From positions 1 through 64,000 of the forward strand of contig NZNW01000065.1 in the NCBI GenBank assembly GCA_002695065.1: a DNA stretch of 64,000 nt, read 5' to 3'. Within the stretch, counting starts at the first letter, position 1. Every line of letters starts with the position of its first letter. A program made the translations under genes and the position numbers. Of this stretch, positions 11,997 through 21,254 are shown in pieces. The DNA is from Salinicola sp. GTDB taxonomy: Bacteria; Pseudomonadota; Gammaproteobacteria; Pseudomonadales; Halomonadaceae. Under the pieces are notes generated by a model, which did not search any database, was not told the DNA's origin, and saw nothing but the letters and a program-made list of their open reading frames with translations.

Positions 11997-12644
11997 CTAC
12001 TGCCGATGATCCGAGTCTTCGTTCCGTCCGAGGCGGAGCAACTGACGCTCGGCGTCATCCACCCCGGGCACCGCCAGAGCGAGGCGCTCGCGCACCACGA
12101 CATGGGGCGGCAGCGATTCGAGTTCCCGGGGTTCGAGGCTCCCTTTCATCGCCAGCCATTCGCCACCTCGGGCCAGCAGCGGTTCGGTAAGCCCGATGAA
12201 ATCGCCCAGCGCGGCGAAAGCGCGCGAGATGACCTGATCGAACGTGGCGTCGAAAGATTCGACCCGAACCTGCTCGCAGCGCACGTTGTCGAGCCCCAGC
12301 TCCATCACCGCCTGGCGCTGGAAACGGACTTTCTTGCCGTTACTGTCCAGCAGCGTGACCTGAAGCCCGGGATCCAGAATCGCCAGCACCAACCCCGGAA
12401 AACCCGGTCCCGAACCGACGTCCAGCAGGTTGGTGCCGCCCACGGCGAAAGCGACGCTGGCGCTATCCAGCAGATGACGGCCAACCATCGCCTCGGGCGA
12501 GCGTACTGCGGTGAGGTTATAGGCGCGATTCCACTTGTGCAACAGCGAGAGCAGCGACAACAGTCGCTGGCGCTGCCCTCGCTCGGTGGCGATTCCGAGA
12601 GCCGCCAGGCCCTCGTCCAGCAGTCGTTCACACGCTGGCGTCAT
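11997..12644 (-). CDS. rsmG: 16S rRNA (guanine527-N7)-methyltransferase RsmG
   Basis: 215-aa SAM-dependent methyltransferase that modifies G527 of 16S rRNA (old name gidB). The SAM-binding motif is [20 protein letters not shown], and [20 protein letters not shown] is also typical. The ATG overlaps the mnmG stop by 4 nt (ATGA), indicating translational coupling. The gene lies 108 nt upstream of parA. Length is normal for the family. Confidence 0.95.
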   Translation of the reverse strand: MTPACERLLDEGLAALGIATERGQRQRLLSLLSLLHKWNRAYNLTAVRSPEAMVGRHLLDSASVAFAVGGTNLLDVGSGPGFPGLVLAILDPGLQVTLLDSNGKKVRFQRQAVMELGLDNVRCEQVRVESFDATFDQVISRAFAALGDFIGLTEPLLARGGEWLAMKGSLEPRELESLPPHVVVRERLALAVPGVDDAERQLLRLGRNEDSDHRQ

Positions 12645-14536
12645 GCGCTCAATGCCCGGCTGTCGTCGATCAGCCGACGCTTCTTGAGATGGATCAGCAG
12701 AATCGACACCGCCGCCGGGGTGACGCCGGATATCCGCCCGGCCTGGCCGAGGGTTTGCGGTCGGGCCTGCTCGAGCTTCTGGCGAATCTCGTTGGAGAGC
12801 CCCTCGACCTTGGCATAGTCCAGCGATTCGGGCAGCGGCGTGGCTTCGTGGCGGCGCAGGCGATCGATCTCGTCCTGTTGCCGCACGATGTAGCCCTCGT
12901 ACTTGGCCTCGATCTGCACCTGCTCGGCGACAGGCTCCTCGCTGACGGCCTCGCCTTTGAGCGACGCCACGTCGGCGTAGGTCAGCTCGGGGCGCTTGAG
13001 CAGATCCATCAGGCTGTACTCCCGGGCCAACGGTTGGCCGAGCTTCTCGGCCACCCGATCGCCGGCCTCGGTTTTCGGCTGGACCCAGGTCGAACGCAGA
13101 CGTGCACTTTCCCGTTCGATCCTGTCGCGCTTGGTCTCGAAGGCCGACCAGCGATGATCGTCGACCAGGCCCAGTTCTCGACCGGTGGCGGTGAGACGCA
13201 GGTCGGCGTTGTCCTCGCGCAGCAGCAAGCGATATTCGGCCCGCGAGGTGAACATGCGGTAGGGCTCCTGGGTGCCCATGGTGATCAGGTCATCGACCAG
13301 CACCCCGAGATACGCTTCGTCGCGTCGCGGCCACCAGACCGATTCGCCCAGCGCCCGGCGTGCGGCGTTGAGCCCCGCCAGCAGCCCCTGGGCGCCGGCT
13401 TCCTCGTAGCCCGTGGTGCCGTTGATCTGCCCGGCGAAGAACAGGTTGTGGATAAATTTGGTTTCCAGCGAATGCTTGAGATCCCGCGGATCGAAGAAGT
13501 CGTACTCGATCGCGTATCCCGGCCGCGTGATGTGCGCGTTCTCCAGGCCGACGATCGAACGCACGACCTGCAGCTGGACGTCGAACGGCAGCGACGTGGA
13601 AATCCCGTTCGGGTAGAGCTCGTGTGTGTCCAGACCCTCCGGCTCGACGAAGACCTGATGACTGGTCTTGTCGGCAAAGCGGTGGACCTTGTCCTCGATC
13701 GACGGGCAGTAGCGCGGGCCGACGCCTTCGATCACGCCGGAGTACATCGGCGAGCGGTCGAGATTGGCGAAGATGATCTCGTGGGTACGCTCGTTGGTAT
13801 GGGCGATATGGCAATCGACCTGACGCGGATGCTGTTCGCGGCTGCCCAGGTAGGACATCACCGGCAACGGCGTATCGCCGGGCTGACGCTCGAGCCTGGA
13901 GAAATCGACGCTCTTGGCATCGATCCGCGGCGGCGTGCCGGTTTTCAGGCGATCGACCCGGAACGGCAGCGCCCGCAGCCGCTGGGCCAGCGCATTGGCC
14001 GGCGGATCGCCGGCGCGGCCGCCGGCATGATGGTCCAGGCCGATGTGGATCACGCCGCCCAGGAACGTCCCGGTACACAGCACCACGGTATCCGCCATGA
14101 AGCGAATCCCGGTCTGGGTGGTGACGCCGACGACGGTGTCGTTTTCCACAACCAGATCGTCGACGCCCTGCTGGAACAGCGTGAGATTGGCCTGATTCTC
14201 CAGCATCCCGCGGATGGCGGCCTTGTAGCGGACGCGGTCCGCCTGGGCCCGGGTGGCCCGAACCGCCGGACCCTTGCGCGAATTGAGCACGCGAAACTGG
14301 ATGCCGGCCAGATCGGTGGCCTGGGCCATGGCCCCGCCGAGGGCATCGATCTCCTTGACCAGATGACTCTTGCCGATCCCGCCGATGGCGGGGTTGCAGG
14401 ACATCTGGCCCAGGGTCTCGATGTTGTGCGTCAGCAGCAGCGTGCGGGCACCACTTCGTGCCGATGCCAGTGCGGCCTCGGTTCCGGCATGGCCACCGCC
14501 GATCACGATGACCTGAAAACGGTCGGGATACTCCAC
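12641..14536 (-). CDS. mnmG: tRNA uridine-5-carboxymethylaminomethyl synthase subunit MnmG
   Basis: 631-aa FAD/NADH enzyme (GidA). With MnmE it builds the cmnm5 group on U34 of certain tRNAs. The N-terminal FAD motif is [17 protein letters not shown]. Also present are [17 protein letters not shown] and [13 protein letters not shown], and a C-terminal helical domain that binds MnmE. The start is GTG 14536 with GAGGTAAACC upstream. Its partner mnmE lies 22 kb away instead of next door. A perfect DnaA box sits inside the gene at 13447-13455. Confidence 0.95.
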   Translation of the reverse strand: MEYPDRFQVIVIGGGHAGTEAALASARSGARTLLLTHNIETLGQMSCNPAIGGIGKSHLVKEIDALGGAMAQATDLAGIQFRVLNSRKGPAVRATRAQADRVRYKAAIRGMLENQANLTLFQQGVDDLVVENDTVVGVTTQTGIRFMADTVVLCTGTFLGGVIHIGLDHHAGGRAGDPPANALAQRLRALPFRVDRLKTGTPPRIDAKSVDFSRLERQPGDTPLPVMSYLGSREQHPRQVDCHIAHTNERTHEIIFANLDRSPMYSGVIEGVGPRYCPSIEDKVHRFADKTSHQVFVEPEGLDTHELYPNGISTSLPFDVQLQVVRSIVGLENAHITRPGYAIEYDFFDPRDLKHSLETKFIHNLFFAGQINGTTGYEEAGAQGLLAGLNAARRALGESVWWPRRDEAYLGVLVDDLITMGTQEPYRMFTSRAEYRLLLREDNADLRLTATGRELGLVDDHRWSAFETKRDRIERESARLRSTWVQPKTEAGDRVAEKLGQPLAREYSLMDLLKRPELTYADVASLKGEAVSEEPVAEQVQIEAKYEGYIVRQQDEIDRLRRHEATPLPESLDYAKVEGLSNEIRQKLEQARPQTLGQAGRISGVTPAAVSILLIHLKKRRLIDDSRALSA

Positions 14537-15298
14537 GGTTTACCTCACGAGGTGCCAGCGACGATTTGGCTCGGACAGGCACCCGACGATGAATGGATCA
14601 CGAAATCGGCTCGGCCGATTTTGCCGTCGTTCCAGCGACGGAGATGGCGCCGACCCGGAGGGTTCGGTGGCCACGAAAGCCGCCCAGTATAAACCTCCTG
14701 TGGGTAACCGTCAGGGGTTTTCCACATCGGGAGCCGTGGGAGCCTCCGGTCATCAGATTCATTATAAAAAAATGAAAAATATATAAAGAAGTTCTGTTGT
14801 GGTAGTGACTATTGGTGTGGACACTTTCTGTGGGTAAGTATAAATACCTTATAAAATACAAAACCTTGGATTGTTATTCGATTGTTTGAAAAGCTCTGAC
14901 GAGGCTGCTGACAAAGGCGTTGGTTCCTGTGGACAGCTTCGTGCCTTGTACACAGCCCCAGCCGCGCACGGGTTATCCACTGCTGCATACGGTATCTGTT
15001 ACCGCGATGGTCAACAAACCCCCGATCGAGCCGGAGTGCCTGAAGGGACAGGGCTGGAGGCGAATCGACAAAAAAACTGTCCACAGGCAAAAAATCCGCC
15101 TCGGGATAACCTTGAGCGACGAAATCCGCCGCCTCGCCACAGTTTTCCTGCGCTCCGGCGATGCCGGTCGCACGGTTTCTATGGCCGAATTCGGCCCGGA
15201 TGGATCGGGAAAAGGAGAGACATGGGGAAGGTTCGAAGGAGGGCGGGCACGGAGGAGAACCGTCCGTGCCATTTTGCGGGATTGCTGAATTTGAATTA
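14537..15298. other. Gene-free AT-rich region with DnaA-box-like sites (possible second or relict origin)
   Basis: 762 nt upstream of mnmG without a convincing gene. It contains TTTTCCACA (14718-14726, matches TTWTNCACA), two copies of TGTGGGTAA (14699-14707 and 14829-14837, one mismatch), TTATCCACT (14973-14981, one mismatch) and weaker sites near 14928 and 15077. A strongly AT-rich stretch (about 14759-14885) includes ATTATAAAAAAATG and could act as an unwinding element. A perfect TATAAT reads toward mnmG on the minus strand (14766-14761). In E. coli oriC lies next to this gene, and the equivalent Pseudomonas region is, from memory, able to replicate autonomously. Function here is inferred. 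Confidence 0.45.
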
Positions 15299-16090
15299 TT
15301 AGTGCTTGAGCACGCGGGAGAGGAACGCCTGGGTACGCTCGTGGCGGGGTTGATCGAATAGCTGGTCGGGTGGGCCCTGTTCGACGATCTGGCCGCCGTG
15401 AACGAACACCACGCGGTCGGCGACCTCCCGGGCGAAGCCCATCTCGTGGGTGACGATCATCATGGTCATGCCGTCGTTGACCAGCTCCCGCATGGCATCC
15501 AGCACTTCGCCGATCATCTCCGGATCCAGCGCGGAGGTCGGCTCGTCGAACAGCATCAGGCGCGGTTCCATGGCCAGCGCCCGGGCCAGCGCCACGCGCT
15601 GCTGCTGCCCACCGGAGAGCTGGGTCGGATGCTTGTCGGCCTGATCCGAGATGCCGACCCGCTCCAGCAGCCTGTCGGCGATGGCATCGGCCTGCCGCCG
15701 GGTCATGCCGCGGACCTTGCGGGGCGCCAGGGTGACGTTGTCGCGGATCGACAGATGCGGGAACAGATTGAACTGCTGGAACACCATGCCGACTTCGGTC
15801 CGCACCGCCTGCAGCGATTTGCCGCTGGCCCCGTTGGGCAGCAGGGTCTTGCCGTCGACCTCGATGCGACCGGACTGGAACGGCTCGAGGCCATTGACGC
15901 AGCGGATCAGCGTCGACTTTCCCGAGCCACTGGCGCCGATGATCACCACGACCTCGCCCTGGGCCACGCTGAGATCGATGTCCTGCATGACGTGCAGACG
16001 ACCGAAGTGCTTGTTGACCCCGGCGAGTCGCACGATCGGCGAGGTTCCGGACGCTTGGTCGGCCTCTTCTCGGTTTACGCTATCGTTCAT
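15299..16090 (-). CDS. Polar amino-acid ABC transporter, ATP-binding protein (GlnQ family)
   Basis: 263-aa ATPase energising import by the adjacent permease and binding protein. Walker A is [13 protein letters not shown], the Q-loop region is [11 protein letters not shown], the signature is [17 protein letters not shown] and Walker B is [14 protein letters not shown]. The frame stays open upstream to 16840, but that part is antisense-like sequence across the permease. The true start is ATG 16090, overlapping the permease stop by 4 nt. Substrate is not decided by the sequence; glutamine or another polar amino acid is likely. Confidence 0.92.
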   Translation of the reverse strand: MNDSVNREEADQASGTSPIVRLAGVNKHFGRLHVMQDIDLSVAQGEVVVIIGASGSGKSTLIRCVNGLEPFQSGRIEVDGKTLLPNGASGKSLQAVRTEVGMVFQQFNLFPHLSIRDNVTLAPRKVRGMTRRQADAIADRLLERVGISDQADKHPTQLSGGQQQRVALARALAMEPRLMLFDEPTSALDPEMIGEVLDAMRELVNDGMTMMIVTHEMGFAREVADRVVFVHGGQIVEQGPPDQLFDQPRHERTQAFLSRVLKH

Positions 16091-16755
16091 CCCACCAACC
16101 CCTTGCGTTCGAGCAGACTCAGAGCCAGCGACAGGCTCAGGGTGATCGCCAGGTAGAGCAGGGCGATCATGAAATAGACCTCCAGCGCGGTGAAGGTGTT
16201 GGCGATATAGACCTGGCCCTGACGGACCAGCTCGCCGACGCCGATGACCGAGAACAGCGAGGTGTCCTTGATGCTGACGATACCCTGGTTGCCGAGGGCG
16301 GGGATCATCCGGCGCAACGCCTGTGGCCAGATCACGTAGCGAAAGGTCTGGGGCGCAGAGAGTCCCAGCGACAGCCCGGCCTCGCGCTGGCCCCGCTCGA
16401 TCGATTGCACGCCGCCACGCACGATCTCGGAGATATAGGCGCCGGCATTGAGGGCGATGGCCGCGATCCCGGCGGTCAGCGCGTCGATGGGGCCGCCGAG
16501 CAGCGTCGGCAGGCCATAAAAGATGAACAGGACCTGGACCAGCACCGGGGTACCGCGAAACACCTCCACGTAGACCACGGCGGGCCAGCGTATCCAGCGG
16601 GAAGGGCCGATTCGCATCAATCCGAAGACGATGCCGATGACGAAGCCGATGGCGAGGCCGGCGAAGGAGATGAGCAGGGTGTAGGGCAAACCCTTGAGCA
16701 GAAACGGCAGCGAATCGATGGCCGCCTGCCAGTCGAACTGGAAGTTGAACTCCAC
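16087..16755 (-). CDS. Polar amino-acid ABC transporter, permease (HisM/GlnP family)
   Basis: 222-aa inner-membrane permease with about five hydrophobic helices, probably working as a homodimer because only one permease gene is present. Family markers include [19 protein letters not shown] and the ATPase-contact loop [20 protein letters not shown]. The gene lies between the binding-protein and ATPase genes, overlapping the latter. A pair of stem-loops in the 136-nt gap upstream probably sets its expression below that of the binding protein. Confidence 0.92.
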   Translation of the reverse strand: MEFNFQFDWQAAIDSLPFLLKGLPYTLLISFAGLAIGFVIGIVFGLMRIGPSRWIRWPAVVYVEVFRGTPVLVQVLFIFYGLPTLLGGPIDALTAGIAAIALNAGAYISEIVRGGVQSIERGQREAGLSLGLSAPQTFRYVIWPQALRRMIPALGNQGIVSIKDTSLFSVIGVGELVRQGQVYIANTFTALEVYFMIALLYLAITLSLSLALSLLERKGLVG

Positions 16756-16777
16756 GGGGATCTCCGTAGGCAGCGAA

Positions 16778-16875
16778 GAGATCTCTCATCGCATCACGAC
16801 GAGAGATCTCAGGCCGCTGAGGTAGGGGCGTTCTCCACAAGAAATCGGGGGCCGGCGCGCCATGGCGCGGCCCCC
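16778..16875. promoter_or_regulatory. Two intercistronic stem-loops between binding protein and permease
   Basis: A perfect 10-bp inverted repeat, GAGATCTCTC (16778-16787) and GAGAGATCTC (16801-16810), is followed by a GC-rich hairpin (GGGGGCC 16847-16853 with GGCCCCC 16869-16875, GCGC inside). No T tract follows. This layout usually stabilises the upstream binding-protein mRNA or attenuates the downstream permease. Confidence 0.6.
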
Positions 16876-16891
16876 GGTCAGGCGGGGTCGA

Positions 16892-17665
16892 TCACTCGGA
16901 TTCCGGCGCCTCGCCGAACCATTTCTTGTGGATCTCGTCGTAGGTGCCATCCTCGTGCATGGCCTCGAGAGCCTGGTTGGTCGGTTCGACCCAGTCGCTC
17001 CCCTTGGCGAAGGCGATGCCGTACTGCTGGCCTTCGTACAGTGGCCCGACGGTCTTGACCTTGCCCTGACCCTTGGTCTGGGCGAAATAGCCCACATTGG
17101 GGGCGTCATAGAAGACCGCATCGGCGCTGCCGCCCATCAGGGCCATGTACATGTCCGAGCTGCCCGGATAGGGGGTGATCTCGGCGCTATCGCCCAGCTT
17201 CTCCTGCAGGTAGTCGTAGCTGGTGGAGCCGATCTTGGTGGCGATGCGCTTGCCTTCCAGATCGTCCAGCGAGCCGACGTCGCTGCCGTCGGCAACCAGA
17301 ATGCGCAGGCCGGAGTCGTAGTAGGGATCGCTGAAATCGACGATCTGCTGACGCTCGTCGGTGATGGTGATGCCGGCAATGGCCAGATCCACGTTGCCGG
17401 TCTGAACGGCGGGGATGATGCCGTTGAAATCCATGGTATTGAGATCGATGTCGAAGCCGGCGCGATCGGCGACCTCGTGGAGGATGTCCATGTCGAAACC
17501 GACCATCTCGCCGCTTTCCTGGTCCATCATCTCGAACGGCACGAAGCTGGGATCGGTGACCGCCTTGAGCGTGGTGTCCTGGGCCGAGGCGAGCCCGGGG
17601 ATGCTCAGGGAGAGTGCGACGGCGGGGATGGCGAGCCAGTGGCTCGGCGTCATGTTGTTTTTCAT
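16892..17665 (-). CDS. Polar amino-acid ABC transporter, periplasmic binding protein
   Basis: 257-aa solute-binding protein (SBP_bac_3 family, GlnH-like). It starts with a Sec signal peptide (PAVALSLSIPGLASAQD, cleavage after ASA). The mature part has DPSFVPFEMMDQESGEMVGFD, GIIPAVQTGNVDLAIAGITI and DFSDPYYDSGLRILV, typical of amino-acid binders. ATG 17665 is chosen because AGGAA lies directly upstream and the signal peptide then has a normal length; the frame is open 12 codons further. First gene of a three-gene operon. Ligand not assigned. Confidence 0.9.
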   Translation of the reverse strand: MKNNMTPSHWLAIPAVALSLSIPGLASAQDTTLKAVTDPSFVPFEMMDQESGEMVGFDMDILHEVADRAGFDIDLNTMDFNGIIPAVQTGNVDLAIAGITITDERQQIVDFSDPYYDSGLRILVADGSDVGSLDDLEGKRIATKIGSTSYDYLQEKLGDSAEITPYPGSSDMYMALMGGSADAVFYDAPNVGYFAQTKGQGKVKTVGPLYEGQQYGIAFAKGSDWVEPTNQALEAMHEDGTYDEIHKKWFGEAPESE

Positions 17666-17763
17666 AGGTTCCTCAAGTCGTTGTTCGATCGGGACAATCA
17701 ACGACTACCTTGAGGACAGTTGTTACTGAACGTCAAGTCGACCTAAGGTTCGTTCGACAATGA

Positions 17764-17870
17764 CTGTGCTCGACCATGCTGCGTCGACAATCGAGAAAAA
17801 TGCTCACCTACACCGCGTAGATTCAGCTGTTTCCTCGATTTTCTGCCTTGTCGGCTCGTCGCTCGGCTGA
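17764..17870. repeat. Imperfect palindromic intergenic element, copy 1
   Basis: Inverted-repeat element with AATCGAG (17789-17795) pairing with CTCGATT (17834-17840). Its centre, AAAATGCTCACCTACACC, resembles AAAATGCTCATTTACACC at 58597-58614. Its right arm (TGCCTTGTCGGCTCGTCGCTC) resembles the right arms of copies at 43959-44081 and 58531-58695. It lies between erpA and the binding-protein gene. Confidence 0.6.
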
Positions 17871-17925
17871 TCTCCGGTTCGATGCCTGGCTCACGGCCCA
17901 GCTTTCCAGACCGAGAAACAGGCTC

Positions 17926-18279
17926 CTAGACCGAGAACGACGCACCGCAGCCGCAGGTTGACTGGGCGTTGGGATTCTTGATGATGAAACGGGCCCCGGC
18001 GAGGCCTTCCTCGAAATCCACCGTCGAGCCGACCAAGTACTGGTAGGAGAGGGGATCCACCACCAGACTGACGTCGCCGTTGTCGATCACGGTGTCGTCC
18101 TCGGCCGTCTTGTCGCCGAGATCGAATCCATATTGAAACCCCGAGCAGCCACCGCCCGTGACATAGACCCGTAGCTTCAGCTCGGGGTTGTTCTCTTCGG
18201 CGATCAACGCCCTGACCCGCCTGGCGGCGGCGTCGGTGAAGAACATCGGGGTTGGAGCGAAAGACTCCACTGTACTCAT
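17926..18279 (-). CDS. erpA: Iron-sulfur cluster insertion protein ErpA
   Basis: 117-aa A-type Fe-S carrier that passes clusters to apoproteins, including isoprenoid enzymes. The three cluster-binding cysteines are Cys45 in [13 protein letters not shown] and Cys109 and Cys111 in the C-terminal [14 protein letters not shown] 18279 has GGAG 7 nt upstream; a GTG two codons earlier is less likely. It is divergent from the ClC transporter gene and near hemL, a neighbourhood seen in other gammaproteobacteria. IscA is the alternative, but the sequence fits ErpA better. Confidence 0.9.
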   Translation of the reverse strand: MSTVESFAPTPMFFTDAAARRVRALIAEENNPELKLRVYVTGGGCSGFQYGFDLGDKTAEDDTVIDNGDVSLVVDPLSYQYLVGSTVDFEEGLAGARFIIKNPNAQSTCGCGASFSV

Positions 18280-18528
18280 CGTCACGCTCCCGTTCGTGCC
18301 GGCCTTGACCGGGCTGTCGAATGAGGTGGGGCGGCAGGGCCGCCATCAGGCCTCCATTATCGTTAATACCGAGTAAAAGGGTCAACTTTAGTGTCGGGGG
18401 AAGCCGCCTCCGGCGGACGAGGATCGGTGTATGATGTCGGTTCCGTAACCGCTCGCACGGTGTGGCCGTCCACTTGGCAGGTATCGCGCACGAAAGACGA
18501 GCGATCGAGATCGGGCAAGGAGGAGAGT

Positions 18529-20292
18529 TTGTCACGCGTGCCGCGGTTCGTTCCAAGACGCCCCAGCCTCGAACGTTTTCGACGTCAGCTGGCGAGCGTC
18601 GACGCCATGCCCCAACTCTGCCTCCTGGGCATCTTCGCCGGCATTCTGACCGGCTCCGTGATGGTCGCCTTCCGGCTGCTGCTGGAGTTCGGCGCGCTGT
18701 TCTTCATTCCCGGCGACGACCCGGAAGCCTTCGAGACCCTGTCGCCGGCGTTTCGCGCGGTGCTGCCGCTGATCGCGGTGGCCCTGATCGGGCTGTGGCT
18801 GTGGCCGCAGCCCAGTCGTGCACTGAAGATGGGGATCGGCCACGTCATCGAGCGTCTCGCCTATCACCAGGGCAAGATGCCTCTGCGTAACTGGATCAAT
18901 CAATGGTGGGTGGGGGTGATATCGGTCATCGGCGGGCTCTCGGCCGGCCGCGAGGGACCGGCGATCCATCTCGGCTCCGCCGCCTCGAGCTGGATCGGCT
19001 CACGCCTGCGCCTGCCGCACAACAGCCTGCGCGTGCTGGTGGCCTGCGGGACCGCGGCGGGCATTTCCGCGTCGTTCAATACGCCGATCGCCGGTGTCAT
19101 CTTCGCCATGGAAGTGGTGATGATGGAGTACACCATCGCCGGTTTCATGCCGGTGATACTCGCCGCCACCATGGGGGCGCTGGTCTCGTGGGCGGTCTAC
19201 GGGTCGGAGCCGGCGTTCAGCGTGCCGCCGCTGCAGCTCAATTCGTTGCTGGATCTACCCTGGATCGTGCTGACCGCGCTGGTCGTCGGCGTGCTGGCCG
19301 GTGGTTTCGTGCGTCTGGCCCAGGGGCATCCGTCCATCGCTCGAATACCGTTCGCCCTGCGCCTGGGGATCATCGGTCTGCTCACCGGTGCCGTGGCGTG
19401 GTGGTACCCGCAGGTGCAGGGGATCGGCTACGACAGTCTGGAGCGGATGCTCAACGGGCCGATGGCGCTGGACGTGCTGCTGGTGCTGGCGGTGATCAAG
19501 CTCGCCTTGACCGGCGTCTGCATGGCGGGCGGGGTGCCGGTGGGGGTGATCGGGCCGATGCTGGTCTCCGGTGCCGCCGTGGGCGCGGTGATGGGCATGG
19601 TCGGCGGCGCGCTGCTGCCGAGCGTGGTCACCACCCCGGCCCTCTACGCGGTACTCGGCATGGCGGCGATGATGGCGGCGGCGCTGCAGGCACCGCTGGC
19701 GGCGTTGCTGGCACTGCTGGAACTGACCCGGAACTCGGCGATCATGCTGCCGGGCATGCTGGCGGTGGTGGTCGCCGTTCTCACCGCACGCCAGCTATGC
19801 CGATGTCAGGGGTTCTTCCTTTCCAGCCTGAACCAGCAAGGGCTCCATCCGCTGCAGCAGCCCTTGATGCAGGCGCTGTCGCGGGTCGCCGTACCGGCGG
19901 TGATGGAGCGCAATCTGGTCCGCACGCCGCGCGTCATAGATCACGACCGGGCCAAGGCGCTGCTCGACTCCAAACCGACCTGGCTGGTGATCCTCCAGGA
20001 GGGCAAGGACAAGCCGCCGCTGGCGATGAAGGCGGCCAATCTGGCGCGGGTGCTGCACGACGAAGCGTGGCTCGCGGAGCATGAGCGGATTGATCTCGAG
20101 GAGGTGCCGGGACAGCGTCTGGACCTGGCGCCGGTGCATCTGGAGGCGACGCTCTCCGAAGCCTACGATACGCTCAACGAATCCGGCGTCGACGCGCTCT
20201 ATGTCGAGCACACCACGGCGCCGATGATTCGCAGGATTTCCGGTATCATCACTCGCGAGGCGATCGAGAACTATTATCGACGTAAACGTTGA
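18529..20292 (+). CDS. ClC-type chloride channel/antiporter with C-terminal cytosolic domain
   Basis: 587-aa membrane protein with about ten hydrophobic helices. It has the ClC motif GGLSAGREGPAIHLG (the gating glutamate is in GREGP) and the later filter loop GGVPVGVIGPMLVSGAAVG. The last 140 or so residues are soluble and end in a CBS-like segment (SEAYDTLNESGVDALYVEH). The start is TTG 18529 because a perfect AAGGAGG lies 5 nt upstream; the frame is open back to 18391, but the extra residues look non-family. Likely a Cl-/H+ antiporter, plausible in a salt-tolerant cell. Confidence 0.88.
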   Translation: MSRVPRFVPRRPSLERFRRQLASVDAMPQLCLLGIFAGILTGSVMVAFRLLLEFGALFFIPGDDPEAFETLSPAFRAVLPLIAVALIGLWLWPQPSRALKMGIGHVIERLAYHQGKMPLRNWINQWWVGVISVIGGLSAGREGPAIHLGSAASSWIGSRLRLPHNSLRVLVACGTAAGISASFNTPIAGVIFAMEVVMMEYTIAGFMPVILAATMGALVSWAVYGSEPAFSVPPLQLNSLLDLPWIVLTALVVGVLAGGFVRLAQGHPSIARIPFALRLGIIGLLTGAVAWWYPQVQGIGYDSLERMLNGPMALDVLLVLAVIKLALTGVCMAGGVPVGVIGPMLVSGAAVGAVMGMVGGALLPSVVTTPALYAVLGMAAMMAAALQAPLAALLALLELTRNSAIMLPGMLAVVVAVLTARQLCRCQGFFLSSLNQQGLHPLQQPLMQALSRVAVPAVMERNLVRTPRVIDHDRAKALLDSKPTWLVILQEGKDKPPLAMKAANLARVLHDEAWLAEHERIDLEEVPGQRLDLAPVHLEATLSEAYDTLNESGVDALYVEHTTAPMIRRISGIITREAIENYYRRKR

Positions 20293-20356
20293 TAGGATGA
20301 AGGCGTCCGGTGTCGAAGTTCAGGACACACCGAAGCGATCGATGAGGAGAGCTCCC

Positions 20357-20428
20357 ATGCGAGAGACGATTGGCCATCTCGCCACACGATCCCTGGCGGT
20401 GACGAGCGTCCCGGGGTGGACGCCATGA
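20357..20428 (+). CDS. Possible 23-aa leader peptide overlapping thiD
   Basis: A short frame from ATG 20357 to TGA 20428 encodes a 23-residue peptide beginning MRETIGHLAT and ending SVPGWTP. It has a good ribosome-binding site (GAGGAGAG, about 5 nt upstream) and its stop overlaps the thiD ATG (ATGA at 20425-20428), as in translational coupling. No homologue is recognised and no run of regulatory codons is obvious. Translation is an inference. Confidence 0.4.
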   Translation: MRETIGHLATRSLAVTSVPGWTP

Positions 20429-21252
20429 TTCGCTACGAGGACAAGCCCGTGGTGATGGTTCTGGCGGGACACGATCCCAGCGGCGGTGCGGGGTTGGTCG
20501 CGGATGCCGAGGCCGTGCGCGGTTGCGGTGGCTGGCCGGTGACCGTACCTACCGCCATGACCGTCCAGTCGACCCGCGACGTGATCAGCGTCGAGTCGTG
20601 CAGCGGCGATTTCATCCGTCGCGCGGCCCGCGCCCTGTTCGACGATTTTCGTATCGCGGCGATCAAGGTGGGGCTGATTCCCGACCTCGATGTGCTGGAG
20701 GCGGTGATCGACGTCGCCCGGATGAGCCCCGGCACGCCGCTGATCGTCGATCCGGTCATCCGCAGCGGTCGCGGGTCCGAATTATCCACACCCGGTCTGG
20801 TCGCGCCGATTCGCCAGCGGCTGCTACCCCTTGTGGATATCCTGACGCCCAACCGGCGCGAACTGGCACTGCTCTCCACCATCGACGACGCCGACGAAGT
20901 GGCTCGGGTGGTCGAGGTGATGTCGCTGGGCTGCGCCGCGGTGCTGGTGACCGGTACCGATCCGCTGGACGAGGAATCGGCACAGGCCCATGTGGTTCAC
21001 ACCCTGCACACGCCGGAACTCAACCGGCAGTGGCAGTGGCCACGCCTGCCCGCCGACTACCACGGGTCGGGATGTACGCTGGCGTCGGCATTGGCGACTC
21101 GGCTGGCCGCCGGCGAGGGACTCGCGGCGGCTTGCGCGCAAGCGCAGCGATTCACCTGGGATACGCTGGACAACGGCCTGGCGCTGGGCCAGGGCCAGTA
21201 TCTACCGGACCGGGTCTGGCGCGCGCCGGACTTCGATGCCACGCTGGAGTGA
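20425..21252 (+). CDS. thiD: Hydroxymethylpyrimidine/phosphomethylpyrimidine kinase ThiD
   Basis: 275-aa ribokinase-fold enzyme that phosphorylates HMP twice in thiamine synthesis. The substrate motif is MVLAGHDPSGGAG near the N-terminus. FRIAAIKVGLI, PLIVDPVIRSGRG and the C-terminal anion-hole region YHGSGCTLASALA are present. ATG 20425 is preferred over GTG 20416 because GGGGTGG lies 5 nt upstream. It precedes thiE directly. No TPP riboswitch is visible upstream; instead a tiny ORF overlaps the start. A perfect DnaA box lies inside at 20782-20790. Confidence 0.93.
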   Translation: MIRYEDKPVVMVLAGHDPSGGAGLVADAEAVRGCGGWPVTVPTAMTVQSTRDVISVESCSGDFIRRAARALFDDFRIAAIKVGLIPDLDVLEAVIDVARMSPGTPLIVDPVIRSGRGSELSTPGLVAPIRQRLLPLVDILTPNRRELALLSTIDDADEVARVVEVMSLGCAAVLVTGTDPLDEESAQAHVVHTLHTPELNRQWQWPRLPADYHGSGCTLASALATRLAAGEGLAAACAQAQRFTWDTLDNGLALGQGQYLPDRVWRAPDFDATLE

Positions 21253-21254
21253 TG

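Noticed and set aside
12689-14692. 667-aa open frame antisense to mnmG
   Set aside because: Shadow frame across a conserved gene; no recognisable domain.
16091-16840. N-terminal extension of the GlnQ-type ATPase
   Set aside because: It overlaps the whole permease gene in another frame and ends where the normal ATPase N-terminus and an ATGA overlap begin.
20293-20424. TPP riboswitch upstream of thiD
   Set aside because: No CTGAGA or other thi-box core motif is visible in the 132 nt.
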